Shown piece by piece: positions 28,435 through 38,096 of a DNA stretch of 61,499 nt; within the stretch, counting starts at the first letter, position 1; each line of letters starts with the position of its first letter. Position numbers and translations under genes: made by a program. The notes below the pieces were generated by a model, which was not told the DNA's origin, did no database searches, and saw nothing but the letters and a program-made list of their open reading frames with translations. The stretch lies in contig CATNBA010000010.1 of NCBI GenBank assembly GCA_950096985.1, positions 1-61,499 of the forward strand, in the 5' to 3' direction. The DNA comes from an uncultured Candidatus Melainabacteria bacterium. GTDB lineage: Bacteria; Cyanobacteriota; Vampirovibrionia; Gastranaerophilales; Gastranaerophilaceae.

Positions 28435-29424
28435 ATGGAAGGGCAGATTTATAAAATTCACTCTGATTTTTATTACGTTGACACTGGCGTAAACACTTTT
28501 GAATGCAAGATTAGAGAAGTTTTAAAAAAACAGCGTGAGCGGATTTTAGTCGGCGATTTTGTAGAATTTGAAAACGGAGTTATAACAAATATTATTCCGC
28601 GTAAAAATTTCATCAAACGGCCCAGTGTTGCAAACATTGACCAGATAATTATTGTTTCGGCGCTCAAAGAACCTGACCTGGACTTGCATCAGCTTAACCG
28701 CTATATTGCACTTGCAAAATATTATAATATACCCACAGTGTTATGCTTTAACAAAGAAGATTTAAAGTGGGACAAAAACCTGTCAAACAAGATAAAGAGT
28801 ATTTATGAACCTTTAGGCTACAGAATTGTTTATACATCAGCAACCGAACACAAAGGAATTAAAGCTTTTGAGAAACTTTTGGACGGCAAAACAAGCGTAC
28901 TATGCGGAAATTCAGGTGTAGGAAAATCAAGCCTTGTGAATGCAATCAATCCTGATTTAAACCTCAAAACAAAACAGGTTAGCGAAAAAACACAACGAGG
29001 AACTCACACAACACGCCATTGTGAAATCATAAAAATAAATGATACATCAAGAATTGTTGACACTCCGGGTTTTAGCAATGTAAAGTTTGACTTCATCTTA
29101 CCCGCAGATGTTGATTTATTATTCAACGATATTGAGTGTTTCAGAGATGAATGCAAGTACTCCGACTGCCTTCACATAAACGAAGACGGTTGCAATGTTC
29201 TGGAAAACATTGATAAAATCGACGAAAGCCGATACGAAAGCTATATTGCATTTATTGACGAGGCAAAAGAATACAAAGAAAGAATAAAATTCGAAGGCAA
29301 AAAACAAGAGTATGCAAAAAAAATCGTTCACAATAAGCAAATTGCAAAAATAAGCGAAAAGAAACGCCAAAGAGCTCGAAACACATTGAAACAACAAATT
29401 ATTAAGGAAATCGAAAATGATTAA
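28435..29424 (+). CDS. rsgA: Ribosome small-subunit GTPase RsgA
   Basis: The 329-aa protein has an N-terminal OB fold and the circularly permuted GTPase order: NKED, then GNSGVGKSSLVNAI, then DTPGF, with a C-terminal zinc site (C-x4-C and H..C in DECKYSDCLH...GC). It helps mature the 30S subunit. No ribosome site is present. An extended -10 (TGTTATTAT, 28420-28428) places the start point on the ATG, so the mRNA is probably leaderless. It overlaps ispA by 8 nt. Confidence 0.96.
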   Translation: MEGQIYKIHSDFYYVDTGVNTFECKIREVLKKQRERILVGDFVEFENGVITNIIPRKNFIKRPSVANIDQIIIVSALKEPDLDLHQLNRYIALAKYYNIPTVLCFNKEDLKWDKNLSNKIKSIYEPLGYRIVYTSATEHKGIKAFEKLLDGKTSVLCGNSGVGKSSLVNAINPDLNLKTKQVSEKTQRGTHTTRHCEIIKINDTSRIVDTPGFSNVKFDFILPADVDLLFNDIECFRDECKYSDCLHINEDGCNVLENIDKIDESRYESYIAFIDEAKEYKERIKFEGKKQEYAKKIVHNKQIAKISEKKRQRARNTLKQQIIKEIEND

Positions 29425-30292
29425 TGATTATATTAAATTAATAGATAAGAAACTCGATGAATACATGCCGATTTGTTATCCGCAAAAGATATTCAAGGCA
29501 ATGAAATATACAGTAACATTACCCGGAAAACGCTTACGCCCGATAATGTGCCTTGAAACATGTAAAATGCTGGGCGGCAATCAGGAAGATGCTATCCCAA
29601 CAGCTTGTGCTATAGAAATGTTACACGCTCAAACACTTATACATGACGATATGCCCTGTATGGACAATGATATGTACAGACGCGGAAAACTTACAAATCA
29701 TATGGTTTTTGGTGACGCAAATGCATTACTTGCAGGCGATGCTCTTTTGAGTTTTGCACCTCAAATAATTTTGAAAAATTCTAAAAATCTAGGTGCTGAA
29801 AAACTCGTTAAGATTATGGAAGAATACTGCTACGCGGCAGGTGCTTACGGAGTAATTGCAGGGCAAGTAGTCGATATACAGAGTGAAAAATTTGAAGTAA
29901 ACGAAGATGATGAACAGTTACCTGAAATTTTAAATTATATTCACACACACAAAACCGCAGACTTATTCAAATTGGCATTGAGAACAGGGGCAATTATTGC
30001 CGATGCTACCGAAGAACAAATTGAAGAAATAACAAAATTTGGTCAGGCTATGGGCGTTGCATTTCAAATTGCAGACGACATCCTTGATGTTACTTCAACA
30101 TTTGAACAAATGGGCAAAACTTTAGGCAAAGACAAAGAGGCTGGTAAATTAACTTATGTTAACCTATACGGACTCGAGAAAGCAAAAAAAGATTTGAATG
30201 ATTTACTTGATAAATGCTTTGATATATTAAAACGAAATAATTTAAAATCTGAAATCTTTGAACATATATTAAATAAAATCAGAATTTCGTAA
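29417..30292 (+). CDS. ispA: Polyprenyl (geranylgeranyl/farnesyl) diphosphate synthase
   Basis: The 291-aa protein has both aspartate-rich motifs of trans-prenyl synthases: DDMPCMDND near residues 76-84 and QIADDILD near residue 218, with GKRLRPIM. It condenses isopentenyl diphosphate with allylic diphosphates for quinone and lipid-carrier precursors. Chain length (C15 or C20) cannot be fixed from sequence alone. The start overlaps rsgA by 8 nt. Confidence 0.93.
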   Translation: MINDYIKLIDKKLDEYMPICYPQKIFKAMKYTVTLPGKRLRPIMCLETCKMLGGNQEDAIPTACAIEMLHAQTLIHDDMPCMDNDMYRRGKLTNHMVFGDANALLAGDALLSFAPQIILKNSKNLGAEKLVKIMEEYCYAAGAYGVIAGQVVDIQSEKFEVNEDDEQLPEILNYIHTHKTADLFKLALRTGAIIADATEEQIEEITKFGQAMGVAFQIADDILDVTSTFEQMGKTLGKDKEAGKLTYVNLYGLEKAKKDLNDLLDKCFDILKRNNLKSEIFEHILNKIRIS

Positions 30293-30344
30293 CATTTTGC
30301 CAAAAGCAGATTGTTATGATATAGTAAACAAAAAGAGGAATTAG

Positions 30345-30806
30345 ATGTTATCAATTATTAAAAACACAGGTTATGAAGTTATTTCAGCAGGTATTTTATC
30401 AGCATTTTTTGCTCAGGTTGTAAAATTTATTATATTTACAATTCGTGCCAGAAAAATTAATTTTAAAATATTTACAACTACTGGCGGTATGCCCAGCTCT
30501 CATTCTGCGGGCGTAATGGCTGTTTCAACATCAGTTGGAATTATTGAAGGCTTTTCATCAGTAATGTTTGCAATTGCAATCGGGTATTCGCTTGTAACAA
30601 TGTATGACGCTGCAGGCGTAAGACGTGCTGCAGGTAAAACAGCGGCATGTTTAAACAAAATGATGGATGATTTTTACAACCACGATGTACAGGCTATCGG
30701 CGGTAAGCTAAAAGAACTTTTGGGGCATACTCCTATGGAAGTTATTATGGGAGCTATTTTCGGCATATTGTTTGCCTACTGTTACCATAATTATTTTTTA
30801 GGTTAA
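30345..30806 (+). CDS. Divergent PAP2 family membrane protein
   Basis: The 153-aa membrane protein has the family motif GGMPSSHSAGVMA and three to four hydrophobic segments, matching the YuiD/divergent PAP2 family (DUF212). Related PAP2 enzymes hydrolyse lipid pyrophosphates, and its place after ispA would fit polyprenyl phosphate handling, but this family has no proven activity. A GAGGAAT ribosome site and an upstream TATGAT support the start and a separate promoter. Confidence 0.88.
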   Translation: MLSIIKNTGYEVISAGILSAFFAQVVKFIIFTIRARKINFKIFTTTGGMPSSHSAGVMAVSTSVGIIEGFSSVMFAIAIGYSLVTMYDAAGVRRAAGKTAACLNKMMDDFYNHDVQAIGGKLKELLGHTPMEVIMGAIFGILFAYCYHNYFLG

Positions 30807-30922
30807 AAACCTATTGCCTTTTTTTGTTATTCATGTAATAATGTGAGTGTTGTAAGGGCTTACGAGATTTAAAATCCGTATCCGAAATTTAAACCCTTAG
30901 GGAAAGAAAGAGATACTCATTA

Positions 30923-33900
30923 ATGAGTGCTAAACAGCAGGAATTTAATTACAAATTTATAAAAGAAAATGCAGGTGCGGGAAGCTGGCGCAGAGGTTAT
31001 GAATACCATTTGAAAGATATGGTATTCGATACTTATCCTGAAAAAAACTTTTACATGGGAAAAGTTAAAGGAAATTTTCAAGACCATTATAATACTGACC
31101 TCATTTTCAAAAAAAATAAGGTTGAGGCACGCTGCAACTGCCCACTGAAAGAAGAATGGTGTAAACATGCTGTCGCAGTTGCATTAAAAGCAATTGACGA
31201 GCATGCTTATGAGGACTGGCTCGAAACAAAATTCGGTATGGAATTTGATTTTCCCGACGAAAACACTGCTCTTACCGAAACTCCTCAAGGTAATTTTATT
31301 TTCCATTTCAATTCAAAAAGAAAAGCAAATTTTTTCTCAATCCTTGTTCGTTCAAGAGAAACAGGAAAAGTTGTAAGACAAATTGAACCTATTTTGCGAG
31401 CTTTAATTGAAGCTCAAAAACAAGATAAGACTTTTGAACTCAACAATTCTCAAAAAGTTGAAGTTGCAATATTTCAGCAGCTCTTAACAGTTGCCAGACA
31501 GGATAAAAAAGCAGGTTGGTATGATATTCCCATTACAAAATTCGGACCGCTTTTTACACTTCTATCAAAAGCTGATGAAGTATTAGATGAAAAAACAAAA
31601 GAGCGTTTAAAATTTACTGATGAGGAATGGAAACTTGTCTTAAATGTTAATACTGGCGCACAGGGTACAATTCTTTTATCATTGGAATGGAAAAGACCTG
31701 ATAAAGATGATGTTTACCCGTTAGAAGAAGTAAGATATTTTTCACGTCACTTGAAATGGGGCAGATATAAAAATATAATCTTCCCGACAAATATTGCAAT
31801 GAATTCATTGCCGCAAAATATCCTAAAATCGTCATTCACAGATTTAAAAGATGCGGACGGCGGAAAATTCATTTATGAAGAGTTACCTAAACTTCAAGAA
31901 ATAATGGATGTTGAAATTGCAGAAAATATCAGCCGTTTAATGCTTACACAACGTCCTCCTGTTAATGTCGTTACGCTTGGTATTGATTATGACCAGTCGT
32001 TAAAGGCATCATTGGAATTTGATTATGATGGTGTGATAGTACCTTATTCCAAGACAACTGCGCAAAAAGCACCTTACATCACGATTAAAAAGCCGGGTGA
32101 AGATTTAGTATATTGGATTAAGAGAAATCCGAAACATGAGCAGGAAGCTTATGCTATGCTTTTAGCCTGCAAATTCGTTCCAATGCAGACAAATAACCTT
32201 GCATTGGAAAAAGAAAATGCCATTGATTTCTATAACTATTATATAAAACAGGCAGGCGAAGGATGGAAGTTTGTTGAAAAAGACGATATGAACTTCTTTA
32301 AACTTATGGATAACCCGTTTAAACTTTGTGCAAAAATTGACTTTTCGCAAGAGGCTGAAGACAGTTTTGAAATTTTCTTATACGGTCAAGCCGGCGAAGA
32401 AACTATTGGTTTTGACGAAGTTTATGACACTATCCAGAGCGGTGAAAAGTACAGCCGTATAAGAAGTTTAGGATTTGTTGAATATCCCGCACAAGATATT
32501 TATGCGATTATGCGAGCGTTCAATTCTTTTGATGTTTACAGAAACCCCGATAACAAATTTATCGTGAAAACATACCGCGCAGGTTTAATTAACGAACTTA
32601 AAAACCTGAATGTCGAACTTGTGTTGAGTGAAGATTTTGAAAACTTCTGGAAACAAATGTCAACATTCTCGACATCAGAGGATTTGAACCTGCCAGAAGG
32701 CATCAATGCAGAATTTCGCGAATACCAGACAAAAGGTTTCGGCTGGCTTTGGTTTATGTATAAATACGGGCTTAACGGCATTTTGGCTGATGACATGGGA
32801 CTTGGTAAAACTTTACAGGCACTTGCAGTAATCCAAAAAGCAAAAGAAGAAGACGGACCTGCTCCAACTCTTGTAATATGCCCTACAACAGTTGTATTTA
32901 ACTGGGAATCAGAAATTCAAAAATTTGCTCCGACATTGAGCTGTATGAAACTTGCCGGGGTAGAGAGAAAACAATTCTTTAAAGAAATCCCAAACCACGA
33001 TATCGTAATCACCAGTTATGCACTTGTACGCCGTGATATTGCAAAGCTTAAAGAATACAATTTCAGATATGTAATACTTGACGAATCGCAAAACATCAAA
33101 AATGCAATGTCGCAAACCGCACAAGCTGTAAAAAAACTACAGGCATCGCATAAACTTGCGCTTTCAGGTACTCCTATTGAAAATAAGCTTGAAGAATTAT
33201 GGTCAGTATTTGATTTTCTTATGCCGGGATTTTTGTTCAGCGTTGCAGACTTTAATTCTCGCTACGTTAACCCGATTATGGAACGTCAGGACAAAACCGT
33301 TGAAAAACGTCTAAAATTACAAATTTATCCGTTCATCTTGCGCCGTATGAAACGCGATGTTGCAAAAGATTTGCCTGATAAAGTTGAGAACATTGCATAC
33401 TGCGAACTTACAGATGAGCAAAGAGATTTCTATTTACAAGTCCTTGACAGTACTAAAGAAGAATTGTTCAAATCAATCGAACAAAATGGCTTGGAAAAAA
33501 GTAGATTGTCAATTTTCTCAGCATTATTGAGATTGCGTCAAATATGCTGCCACCCCCGTCTGTATGACAAAGAAAACGTTAAAAATATAATGAAATCAGG
33601 CAAATTTGAAAAACTAAAAGCAATGCTTGAAGAAATTATCGGCGAAGGTCACAGAATTCTACTTTTCAGCCAGTTTGTAGATATGCTTGATTTGATTAAA
33701 GGGTGGCTAGAACGCGAAGGCATTCCTTATGAATATTTGACAGGTAAGACAAAAGACAGACAGGGTGCTGTCGAAAGGTTTAACTCAACACCTTCAATAC
33801 CTATTTTCTTAATCAGTTTGAAAGCAGGTGGAACAGGTTTAAACCTTACAGGCGCGGATTACGTAATCCACTACGATCCGTGGTGGAACCCTGCCGTTGA

Positions 33901-34108
33901 AGATCAGGCTACCGACCGTGCTTACCGTATCGGACAGACCAAAAAAGTATTTGTATACAGACTTATCACAAAAAATACAGTTGAAGAAAAAATCCAAAAA
34001 CTTAAAACTGTTAAGAGAAATTTGGTTGACAGCGTAATTTCGGTTGACAGAAATATAGTAAAATCGCTTACAATGGACGATATCAGAGAAATCTTCTCAG
34101 TTGATTAG
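30923..34108 (+). CDS. SWIM zinc-finger SNF2 family helicase
   Basis: The 1061-aa protein has a SWIM-type zinc motif near residues 72-85 (CNCPLKEEWCKH, a CxC...CxH pattern). After a roughly 500-residue middle region comes a complete SNF2 ATPase: the Walker A motif DDMGLGKTLQ near residue 622, a DEAx box reading DESQ, then LSGTPIENKLEELWSVFDFL and the C-terminal helicase half ending in DQATDRAYRIGQ. Relatives remodel protein-DNA complexes or RNA polymerase, but the role is not settled. The DESQ box in place of DEAH is normal for SNF2. A terminator follows. Confidence 0.94.
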   Translation: MSAKQQEFNYKFIKENAGAGSWRRGYEYHLKDMVFDTYPEKNFYMGKVKGNFQDHYNTDLIFKKNKVEARCNCPLKEEWCKHAVAVALKAIDEHAYEDWLETKFGMEFDFPDENTALTETPQGNFIFHFNSKRKANFFSILVRSRETGKVVRQIEPILRALIEAQKQDKTFELNNSQKVEVAIFQQLLTVARQDKKAGWYDIPITKFGPLFTLLSKADEVLDEKTKERLKFTDEEWKLVLNVNTGAQGTILLSLEWKRPDKDDVYPLEEVRYFSRHLKWGRYKNIIFPTNIAMNSLPQNILKSSFTDLKDADGGKFIYEELPKLQEIMDVEIAENISRLMLTQRPPVNVVTLGIDYDQSLKASLEFDYDGVIVPYSKTTAQKAPYITIKKPGEDLVYWIKRNPKHEQEAYAMLLACKFVPMQTNNLALEKENAIDFYNYYIKQAGEGWKFVEKDDMNFFKLMDNPFKLCAKIDFSQEAEDSFEIFLYGQAGEETIGFDEVYDTIQSGEKYSRIRSLGFVEYPAQDIYAIMRAFNSFDVYRNPDNKFIVKTYRAGLINELKNLNVELVLSEDFENFWKQMSTFSTSEDLNLPEGINAEFREYQTKGFGWLWFMYKYGLNGILADDMGLGKTLQALAVIQKAKEEDGPAPTLVICPTTVVFNWESEIQKFAPTLSCMKLAGVERKQFFKEIPNHDIVITSYALVRRDIAKLKEYNFRYVILDESQNIKNAMSQTAQAVKKLQASHKLALSGTPIENKLEELWSVFDFLMPGFLFSVADFNSRYVNPIMERQDKTVEKRLKLQIYPFILRRMKRDVAKDLPDKVENIAYCELTDEQRDFYLQVLDSTKEELFKSIEQNGLEKSRLSIFSALLRLRQICCHPRLYDKENVKNIMKSGKFEKLKAMLEEIIGEGHRILLFSQFVDMLDLIKGWLEREGIPYEYLTGKTKDRQGAVERFNSTPSIPIFLISLKAGGTGLNLTGADYVIHYDPWWNPAVEDQATDRAYRIGQTKKVFVYRLITKNTVEEKIQKLKTVKRNLVDSVISVDRNIVKSLTMDDIREIFSVD

Positions 34109-34131
34109 CAATGTTGTGTCAATAATTATAT

Positions 34132-34163
34132 AAAAAAACCGCCTCTTTCGAAACGGTTTTTTT
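34132..34163. terminator. Bidirectional terminator between helicase and HU genes
   Basis: AAAAAAACCG (34132-34141) pairs with CGGTTTTTTT (34154-34163) around a 12-nt loop. A-run and T-run flanks serve both convergent genes. Confidence 0.85.
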
Positions 34164-34180
34164 AATTATTCAACTAAAGC

Positions 34181-34459
34181 TTATTTTTTGTTAACAGCTT
34201 CTTTGAATTTTTTACCAGCTGAGAAAGCAGGAACTGTTGTTGCAGGAATTTTTAATTCTTTGCCAGTTTGTGGGTTTCTGCCAATTCTAGCAGCTCTTTT
34301 TCTTGATTCGAATGTACCGAAACCAACTAAAGTAACTTTTTTGCCTTTAGAAACTGTTTTTTGAATAGTTTCAATCATAGCGCCTAATACTTCAGCAGCT
34401 TCTTTTTGAGTTACGTTAGATTTTTTTGCAATTTCTTGTACTAATTCTTCTTTGTTCAT
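34181..34459 (-). CDS. hup: HU family DNA-binding protein
   Basis: The 92-aa protein matches HU: MNKEELVQEIAKKSNVTQKEA start, the VGFGTFESRKRAARIGRNPQTG arm region and AFSAGKKFKEAVN end. It bends and compacts DNA as a dimer. GGGAG precedes the ATG and a near-consensus promoter lies about 85 nt upstream, consistent with high expression. Confidence 0.98.
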   Translation of the reverse strand: MNKEELVQEIAKKSNVTQKEAAEVLGAMIETIQKTVSKGKKVTLVGFGTFESRKRAARIGRNPQTGKELKIPATTVPAFSAGKKFKEAVNKK

Positions 34460-34542
34460 GATAAAACTCCCTTTCTAGTATGCGGAGCAGATCTCATAAA
34501 GACTTATGACCTATCTGCACCTGTTTTCTTTGTACATGCTTT

Positions 34543-34570
34543 ATTATATCGAAATATTTTCATAACGCAA
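34543..34570 (-). promoter_or_regulatory. Promoter of the HU gene
   Basis: On the minus strand TTGCGT (34570-34565) and TATAAT (34548-34543) are 16 nt apart. This gives a leader of about 75 nt. Confidence 0.75.
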
Positions 34571-34659
34571 GTGTTTTAAAGTTTTTTAACATATTTTAGG
34601 TCAAAAAACATATAAATAGAGTAATTTATGGTACAATATTAAAGGAATTGGAGTGTCTG

Positions 34660-36048
34660 ATGAAGGAAAGAATTCTTTTATTTACTATTGTTTTTGGGCT
34701 TGGAGTATTTATTTATATATTCCAAAGTTATTTTAATACTGTATGGGGTTTAGCTTTTTTATGTACATTCATGTTTATTTATGCAGTTTTTATGAATTTA
34801 TCATATAAACTTCAAAAACGAAAACTTGAAAAATTTCCGAAAGTTATTAATAAAGATTATAAACCTTTTGTAACAGTAATGGTACCGGCTCATAATGAAG
34901 AAGGAGTTATTGGGGCAACAGTTCAAAATATTTTGAACATGGATTATGAAAACTTTGAAGTTATCGTTATAGACGACAGAAGTTCAGATAACACAGCATC
35001 TGTTATAAAAGATTTGGAAAACAGATTTGAAAAAGTTACAGCATTAATCCGCACTCCTGATGCTTTTCCTGGTAAATCAGCAGTATTGAACGATGCGTTC
35101 AAAATTGCAAAAGGTGAGGCTGTTCTTGTATTTGATGCTGATGCAACGGTTGACCCTGATTTCTTGTCCAAACTTATTCCTCATCTTGAACCTAAAGATG
35201 TCGGAGCTGTTCAGGCAAGAAAAGTTATCAGAAATAAAAATACAAACCTTTTGACACGCTGCCAAAATAACGAATACACCATGGATGCACACTTTCAGGT
35301 GGGCAGAGATTCTATAAAAGGAGCAGTTGAACTTCGCGGCAACGGCGAACTTATCAAACGAGAGGCACTTGAAGATATTGGCGGATGGAACAATTATACA
35401 ATTGTTGATGATTTAGATATGTCTACAAGACTTCATATAAAGGGATGGGACGTTCGTTTTTGTATTGATGCTGTAGTTTATGAAGAAGGTATTATTTATA
35501 TTAAACCTTTATACAGACAACGCAGAAGATGGCTTGAAGGCACTATCAGAAGATATTTGGAATATTTTGGAGATGTATTATTCTCAAGAAAAATGTCACT
35601 TCGTGCAAGTCTTGATATGACGGCATATATTACCCAATTTATTATGCCCGGATGGTTTTTAATGGAGATCTTAATCAGAACTTTTAAGGTTTTTGCAAAA
35701 GATGCATCGCCGCACATGCTTTATTCATCTATTTTTATCGGTTGTGTAATCGGTTTTGGATTTTTCCTTGGTGCAAGATATGCATTAAGACGATATGATT
35801 ATATGCCAAGGCTGGATGCGATGTTTGAGGCATTGGAAACATCAATTTATTTATTAATTATCTGGTTTCCGCTTGTACTTTATATCTGTTTCAAAATTTT
35901 GTTCATGAAAAAAGATATGAATTGGGGGAAAACTGCCCATGGGCTTGTTATGGAAGAAGAAGCCAGTATCAAGGCATTCATTAAAAAAGAATTAGAAAAA
36001 ACTAAACAATATACAAAAGAGTATGCAGACAAATTACTAAGGAGATAA
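34660..36048 (+). CDS. Membrane glycosyltransferase family 2
   Basis: The 462-aa protein has two N-terminal membrane segments, a GT-A domain with DDRSSDNT, DADATVDPDF (DxD) and DLDMSTR, then the processive-type motif QRRRWLEG, then three to four C-terminal membrane segments. This is the layout of polysaccharide synthases such as poly-N-acetylglucosamine or cellulose synthases. The sugar is unknown. The ATG at 34660 is chosen because GGAG lies 6 nt upstream and TACAAT (34632-34637) fits a promoter -10; a TTG 12 nt upstream is less likely. apt follows after 4 nt. Confidence 0.9.
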   Translation: MKERILLFTIVFGLGVFIYIFQSYFNTVWGLAFLCTFMFIYAVFMNLSYKLQKRKLEKFPKVINKDYKPFVTVMVPAHNEEGVIGATVQNILNMDYENFEVIVIDDRSSDNTASVIKDLENRFEKVTALIRTPDAFPGKSAVLNDAFKIAKGEAVLVFDADATVDPDFLSKLIPHLEPKDVGAVQARKVIRNKNTNLLTRCQNNEYTMDAHFQVGRDSIKGAVELRGNGELIKREALEDIGGWNNYTIVDDLDMSTRLHIKGWDVRFCIDAVVYEEGIIYIKPLYRQRRRWLEGTIRRYLEYFGDVLFSRKMSLRASLDMTAYITQFIMPGWFLMEILIRTFKVFAKDASPHMLYSSIFIGCVIGFGFFLGARYALRRYDYMPRLDAMFEALETSIYLLIIWFPLVLYICFKILFMKKDMNWGKTAHGLVMEEEASIKAFIKKELEKTKQYTKEYADKLLRR

Positions 36049-36052
36049 CTAA

Positions 36053-36583
36053 ATGACACAAACAATTATTGACGTAAAAAGCAAAATAAGAGATGTAGTT
36101 GATTTTCCAAAACAAGGGATTATATTCCGCGACATCACAACGGCTTTGAAAGCCCCCGAAACATTAAAAGTAATGATTGACTATCTTTGCGATCAGTTCA
36201 AAGATGTAAAAATCGATTATATTGCAGGTATTGAAAGTAGAGGATTTATTTTTGGAATGCCAATGGCTTACAAATTAGATGCAGGTTTTGTTCCTATAAG
36301 AAAACCAAACAAACTTCCTGCCGCAACCTATTCTGAAGAATACGCACTTGAATACGGCACAGATAAAATTGAAGTTCACAAAGATGCATTTCCGGAAGGT
36401 GCAAATGTTTTAATTGTGGATGATTTACTTGCAACAGGCGGTACTGCGGAAGCTGCCTGCAAACTTGTTAAAAAGACAGGCGCAAACTTAGTTGGTATAG
36501 CATTCTTAATTGAACTGGAAGCCTTGAAAGGCAGAGAAAAATTAACAGATTCACCAAGAACTGTTTCAATGCTTAAATATTAA
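36053..36583 (+). CDS. apt: Adenine phosphoribosyltransferase
   Basis: The 176-aa protein has DFPKQGIIFRDIT, GIESRGFIFG and the PRPP-binding loop VLIVDDLLATGGTA. It salvages adenine to AMP. AAGGAG precedes the ATG. It is co-transcribed with the glycosyltransferase, 4 nt away, and ends in a terminator. Confidence 0.98.
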   Translation: MTQTIIDVKSKIRDVVDFPKQGIIFRDITTALKAPETLKVMIDYLCDQFKDVKIDYIAGIESRGFIFGMPMAYKLDAGFVPIRKPNKLPAATYSEEYALEYGTDKIEVHKDAFPEGANVLIVDDLLATGGTAEAACKLVKKTGANLVGIAFLIELEALKGREKLTDSPRTVSMLKY

Positions 36584-36608
36584 AAAAGAGCCTTAAAGGC
36601 TCTTTTTT
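36582..36608. terminator. Bidirectional terminator after apt
   Basis: AAAAAAGAGCC (36582-36592) pairs with GGCTCTTTTTT (36598-36608) around TTAAA. It overlaps the last bases of the convergent minus-strand gene. Confidence 0.88.
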
Positions 36609-37239
36609 ATTCCTCAAATCCTCCGCCGATTTTGTAGTAATACGAACAACTTATACCTGTATCAAGACAGTCTTTTTTCAGTTCTTTCATATCTAACTCA
36701 AATCCGAACGGTTCAATTTTGCCGCCATCAAAAATACTTACTCCGTAAATATCTTTCCCCCATCTGTTGGGCGGCAATATGCCGTTAATGTCAAAAAGCA
36801 TTAAAAACAAAGCATCATCGGCTTTTTCTGATTTTATATCTTTAATGCCTACAATTGTATTATTCTCTGCGAAATAAAAATCATCAAAAAAGTAAGTCTG
36901 TCCTTTATAGACCTTTGCCCCGTTAATATATCTGGGTCTATAATGTTTCGGACGAGTTTCAGTATTAATACGTAAATATGGTTTGACTAGTGCAAGCAAA
37001 ATTGCCTCACGCTCCTCATGAGATTTTGCTCTTTTCATACTTCTTATAATATCATCAGTAATATGTGCATTTATTACAGAAAACATGTATTCAACACGGT
37101 TAAATTTTTCATTCCATTTTGAAATAAATCCTGCTTGTCTTGTATTTTCAAAAGAAAACGGCATTACAAGAAGTAAAATACCAAAAAACACAAACAAAAA
37201 TATTGAATATTCAAGTTTAAGGTAATATTTTTTTGCCAT
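36607..37239 (-). CDS. Membrane-anchored protein with pseudopilin-like C-terminus
   Basis: The 210-aa protein has one N-terminal membrane segment (about residues 9-28). The C-terminal part, LFDINGILPPNRWGKDIYG followed by a Phe/Gly-rich tail, resembles the calcium-site region of secretion pseudopilins and pilin-like proteins. The typical prepilin cleavage motif is missing at the N-terminus. It may be a pilin relative processed differently or not at all. It is 2 nt from the PHP gene and shares its operon. Confidence 0.6.
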   Translation of the reverse strand: MAKKYYLKLEYSIFLFVFFGILLLVMPFSFENTRQAGFISKWNEKFNRVEYMFSVINAHITDDIIRSMKRAKSHEEREAILLALVKPYLRINTETRPKHYRPRYINGAKVYKGQTYFFDDFYFAENNTIVGIKDIKSEKADDALFLMLFDINGILPPNRWGKDIYGVSIFDGGKIEPFGFELDMKELKKDCLDTGISCSYYYKIGGGFEE

Positions 37240-37241
37240 AA

Positions 37242-38096
37242 TTATGCCATATCAATTCGTTTTTTTTCTTCGGTAAGTTTGTCATAAACCCATTCGGGAA
37301 CAAAGTTTTTACCTAAGATTATCTGACCGTTCATAATATTCGGGCAGTGGAAATCAGAACCGCCGGTTACAATAAGTCCCAATTCTTCTGCCATTGAAGA
37401 AAAATATTCCACACACGCTGGAGAATGTTTTCTATGATAAGCCTCAATACCTCTTAAACCATATTGCATCAGTTCTTTAATAAGTTTTTCGGCAATATCA
37501 ATATCATGAGGATGCGCTATAACCGGAATACCGCCTGCATCATATATAACTTCAACGGCATCTTGAGGGCTTACAGTTTTTCTTTGTACATACACAGGTG
37601 AATCATCATGAATATATTTTGAGTAAGCTTCCATAACATTTGATGTACCGCCGGCATTAGTAATAGCTTTTGCGATATGCGGACGACCTATACTGCCGCC
37701 TTCTGCAACCTGTTTTTTAATATCTTCAAATTTTATTTTAATACCTTCTTTTCTGGAAAGAAGTGAAATAATTTCTTTTGTCTGTTTTACACGAGCCTGC
37801 TGTTGATTTTTTAACATACTTTGAAAATCGTTGTTTTCAACATCCATAAAATAACCTAATATATGAACTTCATAGTTTTTATACAAAGTATTAACTTCAA
37901 TCCCGCGGATAATTTCAAGTTTATTTTCTCTTTCGGTAGTTTTTAAGTAATCCTTTGCGACCGGATACGAAAGTACATTATCATGGTCAGTCAAAGCGAT
38001 TACCTGCAATCCGACATCAATGGCTGTATCTACAATTTTCTCGGGAGAAAATACACCGTCAGAGTACAGGGTGTGAATATGTAAATCACTCTTCAT
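37242..38096 (-). CDS. PHP-domain phosphoesterase
   Basis: The 284-aa protein begins with the PHP metal motif DLHIHTLYSDG and has LTDHDN, GIEVNT, HPHD and GGSDFHCP, the full set of metal-binding motifs. Relatives include 3',5'-nucleoside bisphosphate phosphatase and RNase AM (YciV), which act on short RNA and pAp. It overlaps the ymdB stop by 11 nt in an RNA-turnover operon with RNase Y, which supports a nucleotide or RNA substrate. Confidence 0.9.
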   Translation of the reverse strand: MKSDLHIHTLYSDGVFSPEKIVDTAIDVGLQVIALTDHDNVLSYPVAKDYLKTTERENKLEIIRGIEVNTLYKNYEVHILGYFMDVENNDFQSMLKNQQQARVKQTKEIISLLSRKEGIKIKFEDIKKQVAEGGSIGRPHIAKAITNAGGTSNVMEAYSKYIHDDSPVYVQRKTVSPQDAVEVIYDAGGIPVIAHPHDIDIAEKLIKELMQYGLRGIEAYHRKHSPACVEYFSSMAEELGLIVTGGSDFHCPNIMNGQIILGKNFVPEWVYDKLTEEKKRIDMA

